NCBI GenBank assembly: GCA_949752735.1 | Contig: OX457041.1 | Coordinates: 29,228,900 to 29,292,899, forward strand | DNA: 64,000 bases | Direction: 5' to 3' | Source of the DNA: Lumbricus terrestris | Lineage: Eukaryota; Annelida; Clitellata; Crassiclitellata; Lumbricidae | In this document: positions 1-12,005 of the stretch, piece by piece | Layout: every line of letters starts with the position of its first letter | How positions within the stretch are numbered: the first letter of the stretch is position 1 | The notes under the pieces: model-generated | What the model saw: the letters and a program-made list of their open reading frames with translations, nothing else | Told to the model about the DNA's origin: nothing | The model's database searches: none | Translations under genes and position numbers: made by a program

Positions 1-99
1 ACTTACATTATGAAATTTTTTACTGAGATGACAGCTCAAGGTATGGGGGGCCCAAGTTTTTTTTCGGGGGGGGCCTCAAGTACCCTAGCGCCGGCACTG
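1..99. mobile_element. Right end of a hAT-like DNA transposon, cut by the window edge
   Basis: The first 99 bases contain a GATGACAGCTC motif and G-rich runs, and end in CCCTAGCGCCGGCACTG. That end resembles hAT-type termini of the CAGNGGCG... kind read from the other side. The same GATGACAGCTTAAA-type motif recurs inside the hAT element at 13372-14856 and, inverted, around 47.3-48.3 kb. The other end and one target-site duplication lie outside the window, so the family call is inferred. Confidence 0.4.
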
Positions 100-667
100 G
101 AATATACATATACTTGAATCTAATGTTTTACATGATTGCAAAATTTTATGGTTAGACCGACTGGCGTTATATTGCCAATTCCGATTCCAGATATTTTTGT
201 TGATTTCTGATTTGATGTGATTAAATGGCAATATTTATTTCTTATTTGGTTCTAAAGTACTGAATGGGTTTTTGTTTACATTCAGCCTTTTGTTTCCTTG
301 GTCATTCAATATTCAATGCTGGAATTCAATAAGATAGTACTTTACAGTTGATAATTATAGCAACTGCGATTTATGGGCATTTGAAGTTAAAACATGATCT
401 TAACTGATACTGGTTTCTGCAAACAAACAGGTCTTAGATCCTACCTGGTACTTGGTACTGATGTTGAGTTTTTTGTTTTTTTATAGTTTCATGAATGCAT
501 TCTGCCAATGCTTTCTAATGATTAACTTTTCATAATGTTAGATTAATGGTCGGTCCATCTTTCTCAAATAAGTCACCTAGTAGTCTTCGTAATGAACTTC
601 TTGATTGTCCTTTGTCCATTTTCCACGAGCATTGAAGCCATTCTCTTTTATTTTGGTTTGGTGCTGT

Positions 668-722
668 CAGGTCGGGAGCGCCTCTGAGAAGTTTCTCTTG
701 AGTGGCACCGTATTAATTTACG
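668..722 (+). repeat. CR1-like LINE 3'-end fragment
   Basis: The stretch reads CAGGTCGGGAGCGCCTCTGAG, then a TTTCTCTTGAGTGGC segment. It closely resembles the 3' end of the CR1-like relic near 6340-6410 (GGGAGCGCTTCTGAG...). Similar pieces occur near 41990 and 43810. It lies in the intron just before the exon at 802. The rest of 100-801 shows nothing I can support. Confidence 0.4.
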
Positions 723-801
723 ATTTCTATTTCTGTTGGATCATAAATACTGATGCTTAACCTCTTTTTAAACCTCTTGTTGTATTATTTTCATTTTGCA
801 G

Positions 802-1728
802 CAGTCTGCCTCAGATTTCGATGGGATGCGGTCGTCAGCAGCTGTTTGTTTTCCTGGCCATTCGAGCCTCGACAGAGTCCAAGAGGAAGAGCCAACAGTA
901 GTCGTTCGCCCCACCCGAACAAGTTGGACCGGATTGAGGCAGAGCAGCTCACAGCTACCGATCCTCACAAAGGACCAGAAACTTTTGAATCGTCTTAGTG
1001 CGGCCAGCGACGACGTCACGAGTCGATGTCAGAGTTGGATCAGTGGAAATCGCCTGAGCCTGAACAGCGACCGTCTTAGCTATGCCGGGCCGCAGCATTC
1101 CGGAGAAAGAGCGTCGGTCCGGCAGTTTCCTACCGACAAATTAGGTATGGCAGGCACTCGGCCCACCGCTCTCAGCCAGACAAGGGAGAGGCTGGCTGCT
1201 ATTTCTGCCACTCCGGAGTCGGACATTGGACTGTCGCAGGACCGTGCCGAAGCTGGCGATAGTACCGGGACGCCATATTATCTGCCGTCTGAGAGCCACG
1301 ACGCTGACGACCAGACGAACGGATCGGCAGTGACCCTGGAAAAGGACAGCGTCCTCCACCATCGGTCGGACATGGAGGTGAACTTCACCAGCGAGGCCGA
1401 CATCCTCGGAATGGAGATGTCTGGCGATGAACTGAACGAGGGGCAGCGTGGCGGTGGCGGCCGAGCGAGCAGTCGCAACTTCTCCGAATTGAGCATTCCG
1501 ACGAACGACAATCGGTCGATGATGACGACGGACAGCGAGGACAGCACGCTGAGCATCTCGGAAGATCAGGCGCTGCTGCGTCGGCTTAGCGAATATCCGT
1601 TTATCAACTCGAACGTGTTCAATCGAATGGGAAACCTGCACGGAAGCGGCTCTGACCTCTCGTGGGACGAATCTGCTGATGTCCCCAGCTTCGCAAATCC
1701 CAGCCTGATGTATTCAGGACACAGTTGA
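802..1728 (+). CDS. Terminal coding exon of an unrecognised protein, serine-rich and probably disordered
   Basis: This is one long open exon of 309 codons ending in TGA at 1726-1728. It is preceded by a good acceptor: a T-rich tract and TTTTGCAG ending at 801. Phase is 0, and the next CAG at 802-804 would serve equally. It has no initiator of its own, so it is the 3' exon of a gene that starts left of the window. The protein is rich in Ser, Asp, Glu and Arg with no membrane segment, cysteine motif or fold that I recognise. Acidic Ser clusters such as DSEDSTLSISEDQALLRRLSE could be phosphorylation or docking motifs. The exon is visibly more GC-rich than its flanks, as expected for real coding DNA. 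I do not recognise the family. The reading frame and stop are solid; the function is unknown. Confidence 0.7.
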   Translation, partial: QSASDFDGMRSSAAVCFPGHSSLDRVQEEEPTVVVRPTRTSWTGLRQSSSQLPILTKDQKLLNRLSAASDDVTSRCQSWISGNRLSLNSDRLSYAGPQHSGERASVRQFPTDKLGMAGTRPTALSQTRERLAAISATPESDIGLSQDRAEAGDSTGTPYYLPSESHDADDQTNGSAVTLEKDSVLHHRSDMEVNFTSEADILGMEMSGDELNEGQRGGGGRASSRNFSELSIPTNDNRSMMTTDSEDSTLSISEDQALLRRLSEYPFINSNVFNRMGNLHGSGSDLSWDESADVPSFANPSLMYSGHS

Positions 1729-3223
1729 TGAAATTTGAAGGTTGTTGTTTTTTTATTCGATTTCGATCTGTTTTGAGAAATTCAACTACTTTATAAATAA
1801 TCTGTTTCTTGTCTATGTTGACGAGGTCATTTTCTATATGCGCCGATACTTTATATCGTTTGAAAGAAAAGATTTGATTTTTGTTATTTAATAAGTAAAT
1901 TTACATATTAAATTGGTTAATTTGTTGAGCTGTATTTCTGCCAGTAAGCTGTAAGTACTTGAGAAATTTTTAAATCACATGACGAAAGAAATTGAGACTT
2001 GTTGATTTTCACCCAGTGCTGCCTAGTGACTGGTTTGATGTTGATGACGGTTATTGATTCAGTGCTTTAGAAGACCTTAATTAATGTCTGTGATGATACA
2101 AAGTACTGTTTCATCGTTGGCAAGAATTGAAAAGTTAGATGTGAATTGATGGTGAATTGATATACATGAAGGAGATGAGATGTTACCCGGTAGATTGGAT
2201 AAGTGCTTCTGTTTAATTATATGAGCTGCTTTTCTGAGACCATCTCAGAAGCATTGAGTACCATTTGATGTTGTAGGAAATGCATGAATAAACTAACTTG
2301 ACATTATAATTTGCATGTGAGCTGCTGAGAATTTGATTGGTTTTTGGATTGATCATGACATCAGTGTGATATCGTCTGTGTACTAGTATGATTAGCCATA
2401 AGCAATAGTGTTCAGTAAAGATTATAACAAGTGTTAATGACATCATGTGATTATGAACATTGTTAAAGAACTTAATAAACGACCCAGAAGCTTTTTAGCA
2501 ATGTACGAAGTAACTGCGATATGTGTAAAATTATTAACCGCTCGCCTTTAAAGCTTGCTGTCTGCTTGTTGGCGTAATTTAGCGCATGCGTGTTTTACTG
2601 TTTAGCATAACCTCCGAAGCAATGCTTTGAAAGCAATGATTAATTGATTATTACAGATGATCTTCAACCGTTATTTTGTAATTTTTCCATTGTGTGAAAC
2701 CTTTGCGTGAAACCTATAAACTATGAGCAATGCTCATGGAGCAACAATTGTTCCTTTCAATTATTTTATGACTAAATTATGCAAAGTGTGTTTGTTGCAT
2801 TGCGCTGTGTGTACCGGTATTGACTAAACTTTTGATAATAATAGTGCCTTTATTAAATTGTGCTAATATTATTATACAAATTTTGCCGTATGTTAGGAAG
2901 ATTTTGATGAGTTCGTAATTTTGAAAGGAAGTTGAGCATCCGATTGTTGTTGAAAAAACCAGAGACTAAAGATGAAATGATTGGTTTTGTGTGGAAGACA
3001 CTTGCATACACACAAGGAAGGCGACTGAAGAAGCCGTTTGAATGCATGAACTGATTGTAAACAATTGGAAACAGATCATAATTTGACTTCTTAGTGGATT
3101 TTAATCATCATCGTGGTTATCATGTGATTCATTTGAATCTGAATGATCGAGGTAATCATGATCTGAACTTTTTGCCATTTTAGCTGTGATCAATGATCAT
3201 GATGATGTGGATGGATCCAGATC
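1729..3223. other. 3' UTR and intergenic DNA, no further gene seen
   Basis: AT-rich sequence follows the stop codon. An AATAAA at 2474-2479 could be the polyadenylation signal of the preceding gene, about 745 bases after the stop. Short ORFs on either strand look like chance. No repeat with defined ends was found. Confidence 0.4.
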
Positions 3224-3231
3224 AATTAGAG

Positions 3232-3600
3232 CAGCGGTTCCCAACCCGTGGCCAACGAGCCAAAAGTGGCCCGCCGGGCCTACAAAAATGGCCCGCAGCA
3301 TCTCAATGAATTAGCAAAATAATTGTAAAAATTTACAATTTGAACATGATAGAATATATAAATATTCTTTTCTATTACTAATTATTTTATTTGGACGTTA
3401 ATAATCGCATCAGAATGTTTGATGCGATTTATCAACGTCCAAAAAACATTCTTTTTTGATTCAATTATAACAATTTTATATGCCGTTAATTAAATTTTAG
3501 CCTTGTGGCCCTTAATGTCCTTCAACTAAGGAAAAGTGGCCCTTGTGTCCTCCAACTTAGAAAAGGTGGCCCGACAGTCTTTAAAGGTTGGGAACCACTG
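3232..3600. mobile_element. Non-autonomous hAT element (369 bp)
   Basis: The terminal inverted repeats are CAGCGGTTCCCAACC on the left and GGTTGGGAACCACTG on the right. They are flanked by 8-bp duplications AATTAGAG (3224-3231) and AATTACAG (3601-3608), with one mismatch. CAG-initial TIRs plus an 8-bp duplication are diagnostic of hAT. There is no transposase ORF. The interior shares the GATGCGATTTAT...AACGTCC segment with the copy at 45906-46247, which is in the opposite orientation. Confidence 0.9.
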
Positions 3601-3608
3601 AATTACAG

Positions 3609-5475
3609 CCATGATGATTACCGTATACTGTGCAGAGTATGAGGATTATGATCATTGTGCCATGATCTTGATATGGTGATGAATTGGATGATGTGTGTGA
3701 TCTAGAGTGCAGTCATTATAATAGATGTAGCTTTGTATTGTGATGGCCATTGTTTGCAGTCACTGCCATTGTTTAGAGTGGTTAGTGACAATCACCTCCA
3801 CTTTCTGGCATTGTGATGAAATATTTTACAACCTAACTGTACACATCATTTTGGTTTGAAACAAATTCAATCCACGACAATGAATTTTGTTATGAAGTTT
3901 TATTGCTTGACTATATTGCAATGCTGATGAATGCCTTCATGTTAGCTTAGTTACTTAATGTTTTATGTTTCAGAAATTAGTGATTTCATCAATTGTTTAG
4001 TAGTTGATGTTGTTATATCAAGTTCTATAAATTGGTCACCATCACTTAGTTGGTTAAGTTACGCTCTTAGTTGCGATGGGAATGATTTTGATGATGATCA
4101 TGCAGCAATAATATCATCTTACTACCGTAGTTGTTTGCTGTTATGTTTACTGTTACAGATGCTATTTAATTGTTGTTGGCTTTTAAGTTATCTCTTCTGT
4201 TACTTATGCTGTTTGATGTACATATCTGAGCATTTTGTGTAGCTCATTTCAGGAACCTTACACAGGCGCTGATGCATGGTTTTTTGGCAGATCTAAAAGT
4301 GCGTCTTAGGATATGCAAAACGAGGCGTTTGAGCTAATTGTGGCGGTTAAATTCTAGTATTTAAGTGGAGAACTGTTCTCAGGGGGAATTGTCCAGTGCA
4401 AGAGAAGTTACAGGATGTCTGAACATTGTGTGTGGGGACCTAGAACTAGCAAGTGCATATGTGCTGCAGAGCACAGTTTTGTTTGATCATGTTGGCTCAA
4501 TAGAGGAACAAAGAGCTCATTGATAATTTGATATATTCCAGAGCCAAGCCATTACTCAATGCATTCTCAGCCAAATTGGATGATCTAAATGTAATTTGGC
4601 CCTCAAGTGGGAACCAGTGCAACATTTCTACCATGTTGTTTAAAAATATTATAACGTGAATTTTTTAGATAATCTTGAACAATAATGGAGGCTCGTGAAT
4701 TAAATTGATGGTTATATCAAGTTGTATAAATTGGTCACCATCACTTAGTTGGTTAAGTTACGCTCTTAGTTGTGATCAGATTTCAACTTTGACATGGCTG
4801 TTATGTCATTATTACAAAAGTCCAGGTGCATTAGAGTGAAGGAATGAATGAGGGTCACAGTGAAGTCTTGCGTCCACTGGACGACCCTGATCAGACACAG
4901 CTGGAAGAGTAAAATGCATTTTCAAGCTGTCTTTAGTTGAGCTTTCACTTCTTTGGATCTGTTTGATTCCAAGGTTGAACAGTACTAGTAGAACGTTTCT
5001 TTTTGAAGATGCTCTCTTAATAAAAGAAGGGGTGCTATAACAAGTACGCATACAAACAAACAAACAAATAAAAGTGAATGTTGGTCTGGCACCACACGAA
5101 GATGGTAGTGGACAAGTTTCCATGTCTTGCACCAGTTTAAATTCCTTAACAGATGGCAATACAAGTAACCCAATATATGTGTGCATAGTAAATTACATAT
5201 GCGCATGTAATGTAGCCTTAAATTTCCATTGTGTTTAAATTTGTGAAAGTCTTGGAAGGGTTGCTGAGATAGAATTAAGTTGCTTTCCCTGCTATGATCA
5301 GATTTCACAGTTTGGTGTTATTTGATTTTGAACAGTTTTACCTTCTCAGATTGGCCGTGTTACAATGATTCAACTTGATCTGTGTTAAGATGGAAAATAT
5401 TGTTCTAAACAGCATGACATATTGGTTGCACCCCAAATGTAACAATTACCGGTAATGAAGATGTTTTGTAAACCT
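3609..5475. other. Gene-free stretch with one 66-bp direct repeat
   Basis: No convincing coding region. A 66-bp segment at 4012-4077 recurs at 4711-4776 with two or three substitutions; both copies contain TTGGTCACCATCACTTAG. The remainder is AT-rich and unremarkable. Confidence 0.4.
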
Positions 5476-5479
5476 GACG

Positions 5480-6690
5480 CTACATTGGTGTAACTCTGTC
5501 TACTGTAATGAACTTTAGGCTATATTTCAGTTGCTCAATTGTCATACTTGATCAGTTTTACAATGCCCTTGGGTCATACTTTGATCACCCTTTTTAGGTC
5601 ATACTTTTATTAAATTAGGCTGTACATGAACTATGTCATTTTCCATTCATCTGTAGACTACACTTTGATTTTAATTTATATTTTTTCACCTGTGTAATTC
5701 ATATTTTGATTGTCCGTAGGCCATATTTTGATTGCTCTTAGACCATGCTGCAAGTAAGCTTTGGATATACTTGGATATACTACGGATATACCAAGAACTA
5801 ACTTTTGCTCCTCAACTTCACCGTCTTGCTCGAGACTGCTATTATCAGCTGTGCCAGCTTCGCACTGTCATCCGTTCTCTTACGTCTGCTGCTACTCTTA
5901 CTTTAGTGCATTCTTTCGTTACATCTCGCATCGACTATTGCTCTTCGCTCTACATTGGCCTCCCATCCAGCAGATTGACTTGTCTTGACCGGGTGTTGCG
6001 CTCTGCTGCACGCCTAATTGGGAAAATCCCTAAATATGATCATGTCTCAAACTACATGCTTGAGGTACTTCACTGGCTCCCTATTCGCCAGCGTATCGAG
6101 TTCAGGGTAGCTGCATTGGTATGGCGATGTTGTCAGGGCCTTGCCCCAACTTACCTCCGTGAGCTAGGCAGCTCTACATTGGGTATCCAAGGACGTTACT
6201 TCCTTTTGCTCGTACTACTACCATGAAGGATCGAGCCTTTTCTGTGGTTGGACCAGTGGTCTGGAATGGCCTTCCTTTTGAGCTACGCCTACACCCTGGG
6301 ACTCTACCAGGATCCTTCCTTACTAAACTTAAAACTGTTCTTTTTGTGCGCGCTGGAGTTGGGAGCGCTTCTGAGTAGTTTTTCTTGAAGGAGCGCTATA
6401 TAAATGTCCGAATGAATGAATGAATGAATACTTTGATTAACCCTTTAATGTCGAGATGGTGGTAAATGGTATGGGAAATCCTATACCCTCCGGTTAAATG
6501 TCATACTTTGATCACTTGTTGACTGTCCATCGGTTTCTTCATAGTCCATGCGTCGCTTGTGTAGTTAGTCCATATTTTGATCACCCAGTTAACTAAATGT
6601 GTTGACCGTGCTTGACCATGCCGTGTTTTGATTGTCATATGATCAGCCTTGGACCGTGTGTTGGCCATACTTCTCTCACCTTTGTAACGC
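5480..6690 (+). repeat. Degenerate tandem array of CATACTTTGATCACC-like units
   Basis: Variants of (G/C)CATA(C/T)TTTGAT(C/T)A recur at irregular 25-60 bp spacing on both sides of a LINE fragment, for example near 5570, 5600, 5655, 5700, 5725, 6430, 6505, 6570, 6625 and 6665. The LINE relic interrupts the array. The period is too degraded to state exactly. Confidence 0.45.
5770..6430 (+). mobile_element. 5'-truncated CR1-like LINE (RT C-terminus and 3' end)
   Basis: The open frame ending at 6226 encodes the C-terminal part of a CR1/Rex/L2-type reverse transcriptase. It has RLARDCYYQLCQLRTVIRSL, then HSFVTSRIDYCSSLYIGLP, then LHWLPIRQRIEFRVAALV. After a frameshift near 6190 the family's VVGPVVWNGLPFELR-like ending continues at about 6240-6300. 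The copy ends in a (GAAT)n tract at 6413-6429, typical of this LINE type. It lacks an endonuclease and the catalytic RT motifs, so it is a dead relic. Confidence 0.8.
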
Positions 6691-6699
6691 AAAGTTTCT

Positions 6700-7863
6700 C
6701 TTAGATCACAAAAGGCATGCATCTGAAGCAGATGAAAATAATTCTGTACTTCTGGTAATGTCCATCATCCTTTATCACGTGTCGCTCTTGAAAGAACATC
6801 AAACACAATCAATGTCTGTGAATGTTTGCGAGTGCTCTCGTAGTTATACCTTGATGAAAGAAATAACCAGTTTCATTTTAAAGTGCCACATCGACTTGTC
6901 TTTGGGCTCCCAGTTTGCGTGCCATTCTGCATGATGCGAACTGTTGTTATGTGCCCCCATATCTTAACATGCTGGATTGGTTAACACACTATACAAAAAT
7001 TGCAGCTTAGTGCTAAATATAATTATGATGGTCTCTTTTAGCAATTAAACCTTTTAATACTTGCGACCTGGTTTACTTGCTTGACCATAGGACTGGGGAC
7101 TTCACATTGATGAGCAATGCTTTTGTTATCATTGTTCAAATCTTGACATACACAAGTGTTGTGTATTAAGTACATTTGCATTGTCTTCTCATTAATCAGT
7201 TATTTTTTAGCATTTTAATGACAAGAGTGTACTAAAAGCGAAAACTTGAAAACCAGTCCAACTTGTCATTAAAGTGTTAAAAAGGTGTTACCAAACGTAG
7301 ATGTTTGCTAATATGGCTGCCATAGGAGAGTTGAAGGGTTTGACCTGGGTTGGTTGTTGATACATTCTGGAGGGATCTCTGGTTTTAGTTAATTAATTAC
7401 TTTTGTTGAGATTTAAATTCATATCATTTTTGGTGGGTTTGCATTAATGCTGAACTTTTCAGAGAATTATGTCAGAGACAGATTTTGTGTGTGCTTCTTA
7501 TTCTGTTTCATTTGGCGACTATTTGGCATGATATGAAATGCATTAGTCGGCATTGCCTTTGTTTTGATTTTTTAAATTTCTTTAGAGTTCTTGTGTATTT
7601 GGTTTTGTCTTTGGACATTTTGTATCATCTTCTCTTTCTATGTTTCTGTCATAATGTGCATGTTTTGGTAGGTTAATGTATCAGGCTTCTGGCAAATAGC
7701 ATTATCGTCACTTGATAAATGTAAGTTTTGCCAGAATTAGGAAACTGATAAATACCAGTAAGTCTTTGGAAAATAGAAATTCATTTAACTTGCTGATCGC
7801 TGAGTTTGATTTTTCTAATTAAATTATGAAACTTTGTAAATTGAAATGTCTTTATTATTCTGC
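6700..7863. other. Gene-free AT-rich stretch
   Basis: No ORF with codon character, RNA gene or bounded repeat was seen on either strand. Confidence 0.35.
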
Positions 7864-7871
7864 CATCACAT

Positions 7872-8020
7872 CATAGGTGCAATCACGTCCTAAAAGTTGG
7901 GAGAGACCATAATGAATCACGTCCTAAAAGTTGGGGGGGGGCCATAATAATAAAGTTAGGGGACCACTCAAAAGTTGGGGGGGAGCGTCCCGTGGGTCCC
8001 ATAGGGTGGTTGCGCCTATG
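7872..8020. mobile_element. 149-bp MITE with 8-bp target-site duplication (hAT-like)
   Basis: The left end CATAGGTGCAATCAC and the right end GTGGTTGCGCCTATG are inverted repeats. They are flanked by perfect duplications CATCACAT at 7864-7871 and 8021-8028. The inside repeats CACGTCCTAAAAGTTGGG twice. A lone end of the same family (CATAGGCGCAACCACCC) is at 26272. Confidence 0.85.
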
Positions 8021-8160
8021 CATCACATGTACAGTGGTGTGACAAGATGGCAATGTGAATAGCTTTTGTTTCGATGTGTTTTGTCTCCTTTGGCTTCTGA
8101 CTCATCAGATTGTCTCGTCACGATTGGAATTGACCAAATCAATTAATCAAATTAACAAAT

Positions 8161-8220
8161 CAGCTGTCTCATTCATTCTATCACTCTTCTTTCCTTCGTC
8201 GGAAGTGGACATGCAATATA
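8161..8220. repeat. 60-bp exact direct repeat, copy 1 (copy 2 at 9139-9198)
   Basis: The segment starts CAGCTGTCTCATTCATTC and ends GTGGACATGCAATATA. It is identical by eye to 9139-9198, about 0.98 kb downstream, and the flanks diverge at once. The source family is not recognised. Confidence 0.7.
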
Positions 8221-9886
8221 ATTGATCAAATCACAAAGCTGATTTAGTGTTTTATCGGTGGTTGGCCGAGTGCATTTGAATCTGGTATAGAAGATTAGAT
8301 TAGTGTAAACCAATGTCATTCCCAACTATCTTAACCCAGAGTTTGTGTTCTAATTTAACTCTTTAACAACCAGAGTGTGATAAAATGCATGAAAAACATA
8401 TGTAGCTGGTTGTTAAAGGGTTAACTTGCTATGATGGAGTTTCATCGTATGGCAGTCTGTTTACTGAAACTTAAAACTCTAACTGCTATGAACTTACTAT
8501 TTATGAGATTCTGTATTTACTAAAAGGAAGCTCCAGTGGTCCAAAGTGGAGTGTAGGGGAGCTGCTCAGTGCTCACTGCCTCTTTTTTATCAGCTCTGTC
8601 TCAGTTCAAAATGGGCCATTGATACAGAGGCCATAGTTACCATTAACCTCCCAGCATCTTTCGTTTTTACCAAATTCTTCTGCGTCGTGACAAAGACAAA
8701 TGTACATGAAGGGTCTAATGCAAGAGGAGTTTAAACAGTCACTTTGAGAGGCTGTCGATAATAATTATATTCGTTTTATTGAGATTCTCGCTGATACACC
8801 GCAGCCAGTTACAAATAAGAAATGAAAAGGCCAGTGTAGATGTTCACATACATATGTATAATTTATTAATTATGAATGCTTGAAAAATTTACATTACTAC
8901 ATTACATTGTGTAATGACATGTATATTTTTCATTATCATTGTAATAATACATGCTCTTAATTTTACTTACGTCTTTTCCAAGACTTCTGTGCTACTTTCT
9001 TTTTGTCTAAAAGTTCTTGTCTTCAGTCACGATGTAAATGAGATAAGCTATCGTCTTTTTCTGTGCACAATTGCACGTAGTTGGAGAAATGTTGGACATT
9101 GATTACTCATAATTTGCTTTGTGCTTGCACTAACCAGCCAGCTGTCTCATTCATTCTATCACTCTTCTTTCCTTCGTCGGAAGTGGACATGCAATATATT
9201 CATGTGGGCCATCCATGAAAGACGTGGACAAGTGGAGAATTGTACGACCAGATTGTGGACGCTTGCATCCAAATTTAGCATGTGTGGTCCTTTCAGTATA
9301 CCGTACAGCCTGTGCCTGAAAGACTGACCATTCATACAGTGGACAATCTGTTCTTCATTTGATCTAATGAGATATCTTGTTGGGACCAGCACCCAGAACA
9401 CAGTTAGCCCTGCAATGTCAAGAGGTTGGCTTAATCTAAGGCTTATTGGTGCTCCTCTAGAATGTTCCAGTACTTAGACATTTGCAATATGGATGGGGTG
9501 AGTACTTTGAAATGGGGACATGAAAGAGGGAGGTAGGAGTCCAAAGTATGGCATATTTGTGAATGTCCTTTATGGATGACCACTGTATATAAAGATAGAT
9601 TAATATACGCATATGTAATATGTATATATAACTATGAGTAGTAAATTCATATTATTCAAATACATGCAACATTTATATATATATATATATAAAATTATAT
9701 ACATATATATTGAAATCAAGGGCATATATATATATGGGTGTGTATAGTATACTGTACAGTGTATACAGTATATATTGTATATTCATGAGGTGCCGTGATG
9801 TCAGATTGTGAATACATTTGCCTTTCACCTCTGTGCCCCAATTTCAAATCATGGATTAATTCATTGTCAAGACATCTTACTGTATG
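8221..9886. other. Gene-free stretch, second copy of the 60-bp repeat and AT microsatellites
   Basis: Holds copy 2 of the 60-bp repeat at 9139-9198 and TA-rich simple sequence at about 9600-9790 ((TA)n near 9672-9690 and 9724-9735). Short ORFs around 9121-9401 mainly reflect the repeat. No gene is supported. Confidence 0.4.
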
Positions 9887-9894
9887 ATGTAAAC

Positions 9895-10729
9895 CAGGGG
9901 TTCTCAAACTGTGGTACGCGTACCCCCAGGGGTATAGTATCCCGCCAGGCGCCGGTTAGGGGTACGCGAAAAATTCCAGAAATATAAATTTTATTTGAGT
10001 TTATGGACTTTGTCCATCTTTCTTTGATTAGCAGTGATTTTTAACGTTGCAACATATAACAGCATCGTCATTTCTTTCTTTCACATCATATAAACAGACT
10101 CACATACAATGCAGTGCATGCAGCATTTTTATGTTTAGGTATATTACTATAATTTTGAAAGAAATAGGCCTTATGTATAAATGGTTGAAAGTACAAAAGC
10201 CAGAATATCTCAGACTATAATATATTATAGAGCTAAAATAGCAGAGAGTTGAATTGGCCAAATTATTAATTTCTGGTCGAGCTTTAAATTGTGTGATTCC
10301 TTTCAGCACGTCATATCTGGGTGAAACTGTTAACTATTCTTGCCATCAAAAACAAACATGGGGTAAATTTGCGTTTGAAATTGACAAATATTAAACCAGA
10401 TATTGTAAATCTGTGCTAATCTGAAAAAGCCTGTGCACTCACAGCATTATAGGTTGGCTCTTTCCTCTTTTTTGCAGGGGTTATAGAACAATTTTTCATT
10501 TTAAAATTGCTGATTGGATTATATGATTCAAAACTAGATTTTGCTCCCTTTATAGGGGTTTAGGCCTAGACTCTAATAAACGATGTCACCAATGATTAAA
10601 TGGACTTTTAGTTGTCACTGCCAGAGGACATCGCAATGGCATTTTTTCTGATCTGACTTTGCTGGGGGTACGCCATCATTCGATATTTTTGCTTGGGGGT
10701 ACAATAAAAATAAAGTTTGAGAACCCCTG
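9895..10729. mobile_element. Non-autonomous hAT element (835 bp)
   Basis: TIRs are CAGGGGTTCTCAAACT and AGTTTGAGAACCCCTG, flanked by perfect 8-bp duplications ATGTAAAC at 9887-9894 and 10730-10737. Just inside the left end lies GGTACGCGTACCCCC. The right end has GGGGGTACGCC and GGGGGTACAA. No transposase is recognised inside, so it was presumably mobilised by a relative elsewhere. Confidence 0.9.
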
Positions 10730-10737
10730 ATGTAAAC

Positions 10738-11831
10738 TGTGAGGCAAAAGCTTTTCCAGTCGTTCTATTGCTTTCGTTTTTGCACTTCAGCTGAAAAATA
10801 ATAACACAATTCAATGAACGATTGATTACCTTACCATTCACTTTTCATATTCTACTGTAAGGTTGTAGTCTTGTTTGAGTCGTTGTGCCTGTCTTACATG
10901 TTAAAAGAGAATCAAGCTCTGGGTTTTTTTTAAGAGTTGCATTGTGCTTCATTTCTGGATGAATTAAACTGGAAAATCTTTTATAGTATCTGTCAGATTT
11001 ATTCTGCTGATGTGCAGTGTGCTATGGAGTTAAGATTATATGACAAATGGTTTTCTTGTAATTTTGTAATATTGTTCTGTGCTGTGCTGGTTGATATCCT
11101 GTGGTTTTCACCTCACCACGGACACTCCATTCACTATGTTTAAGACAGTGAAGTGATTGTCTTTGTGAAGCTAAAGTCGCTTCTCATAGAAGTTATGGAG
11201 CCTGTGATCATGGAACAAGTTAGCAGGACATTTTAGATAAGTGAGGTACATGTATACGTGCGTGGTCAACTGTCTATATTGTATATGTTTAATCTGCCAG
11301 TCTGTCTCTGATCTTCTTATTATTATGAGTAAATACTACTGTCTGCACTTGATCTTTGAAATCCACTTCCTAACTCTGTGCATTCCTTAAGCCCATTGTT
11401 GTTAATCAGTCAGCACTTGAGACTTTCGTTTTCATCTTACTTACCCACCACGGCCTGACTGTCAGTTACCTGTTGGGTTTCAGATGGGTTTCTACAACAG
11501 ATTGCTTGACTGTGGCTTCACTTGAGGCATCTATCAGGATATGTTTTTGTGTGTTATCATATTTCTACCCACAGTCTAAAGTATTATATATATAAAAATA
11601 TAACAGCATTAATTTAATAATAATAATTATAATAATAGGCAGTATAATAATGATAATATTTCATAATTGATGTGGGATTTGTGTTAGTGTTACAGCAGAG
11701 TGGTTGCGTTCAGTTTGACCTTTCACCTGCATCTTGACTTTGAGTCCTCGTGTACAATTGAAATCGTAAGTCAGCAGTTGTCCTATTGTTAATTCAACCA
11801 AAGTGCTGGGAAAGGTTCTTCACCTTCATAA
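10738..11831. other. Gene-free stretch
   Basis: AT-rich with (TAATAA)-type simple sequence at about 11610-11660. No gene or bounded repeat is supported. Confidence 0.35.
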
Positions 11832-11839
11832 ATTATTGT

Positions 11840-11997
11840 CATGGGCGGAGTTTATCAGGGGCTAGGGGGCTAAAGCCCCCCCCAAGAAGCCCCAGATTCA
11901 TTTTTTTACCGTGTAAATGGTTTCTTTTCTCGGGCTTAGCCCCCCCCCCCAAGAAGACTTTAGCCCCTCCAAGAACGGCAACCAAACTCCACCCATG
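11840..11997. mobile_element. 158-bp MITE, CATGGGCGGA family
   Basis: The left end CATGGGCGGAGTTT and right end AAACTCCACCCATG form imperfect TIRs. The perfect 8-bp duplication ATTATTGT lies at 11832-11839 and 11998-12005. The interior is palindromic around C-runs (AAGCCCCCCCC and AGCCCCCCCCCC). A longer relative sits at 47519-47843. Confidence 0.88.
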
Positions 11998-12005
11998 ATT
12001 ATTGT

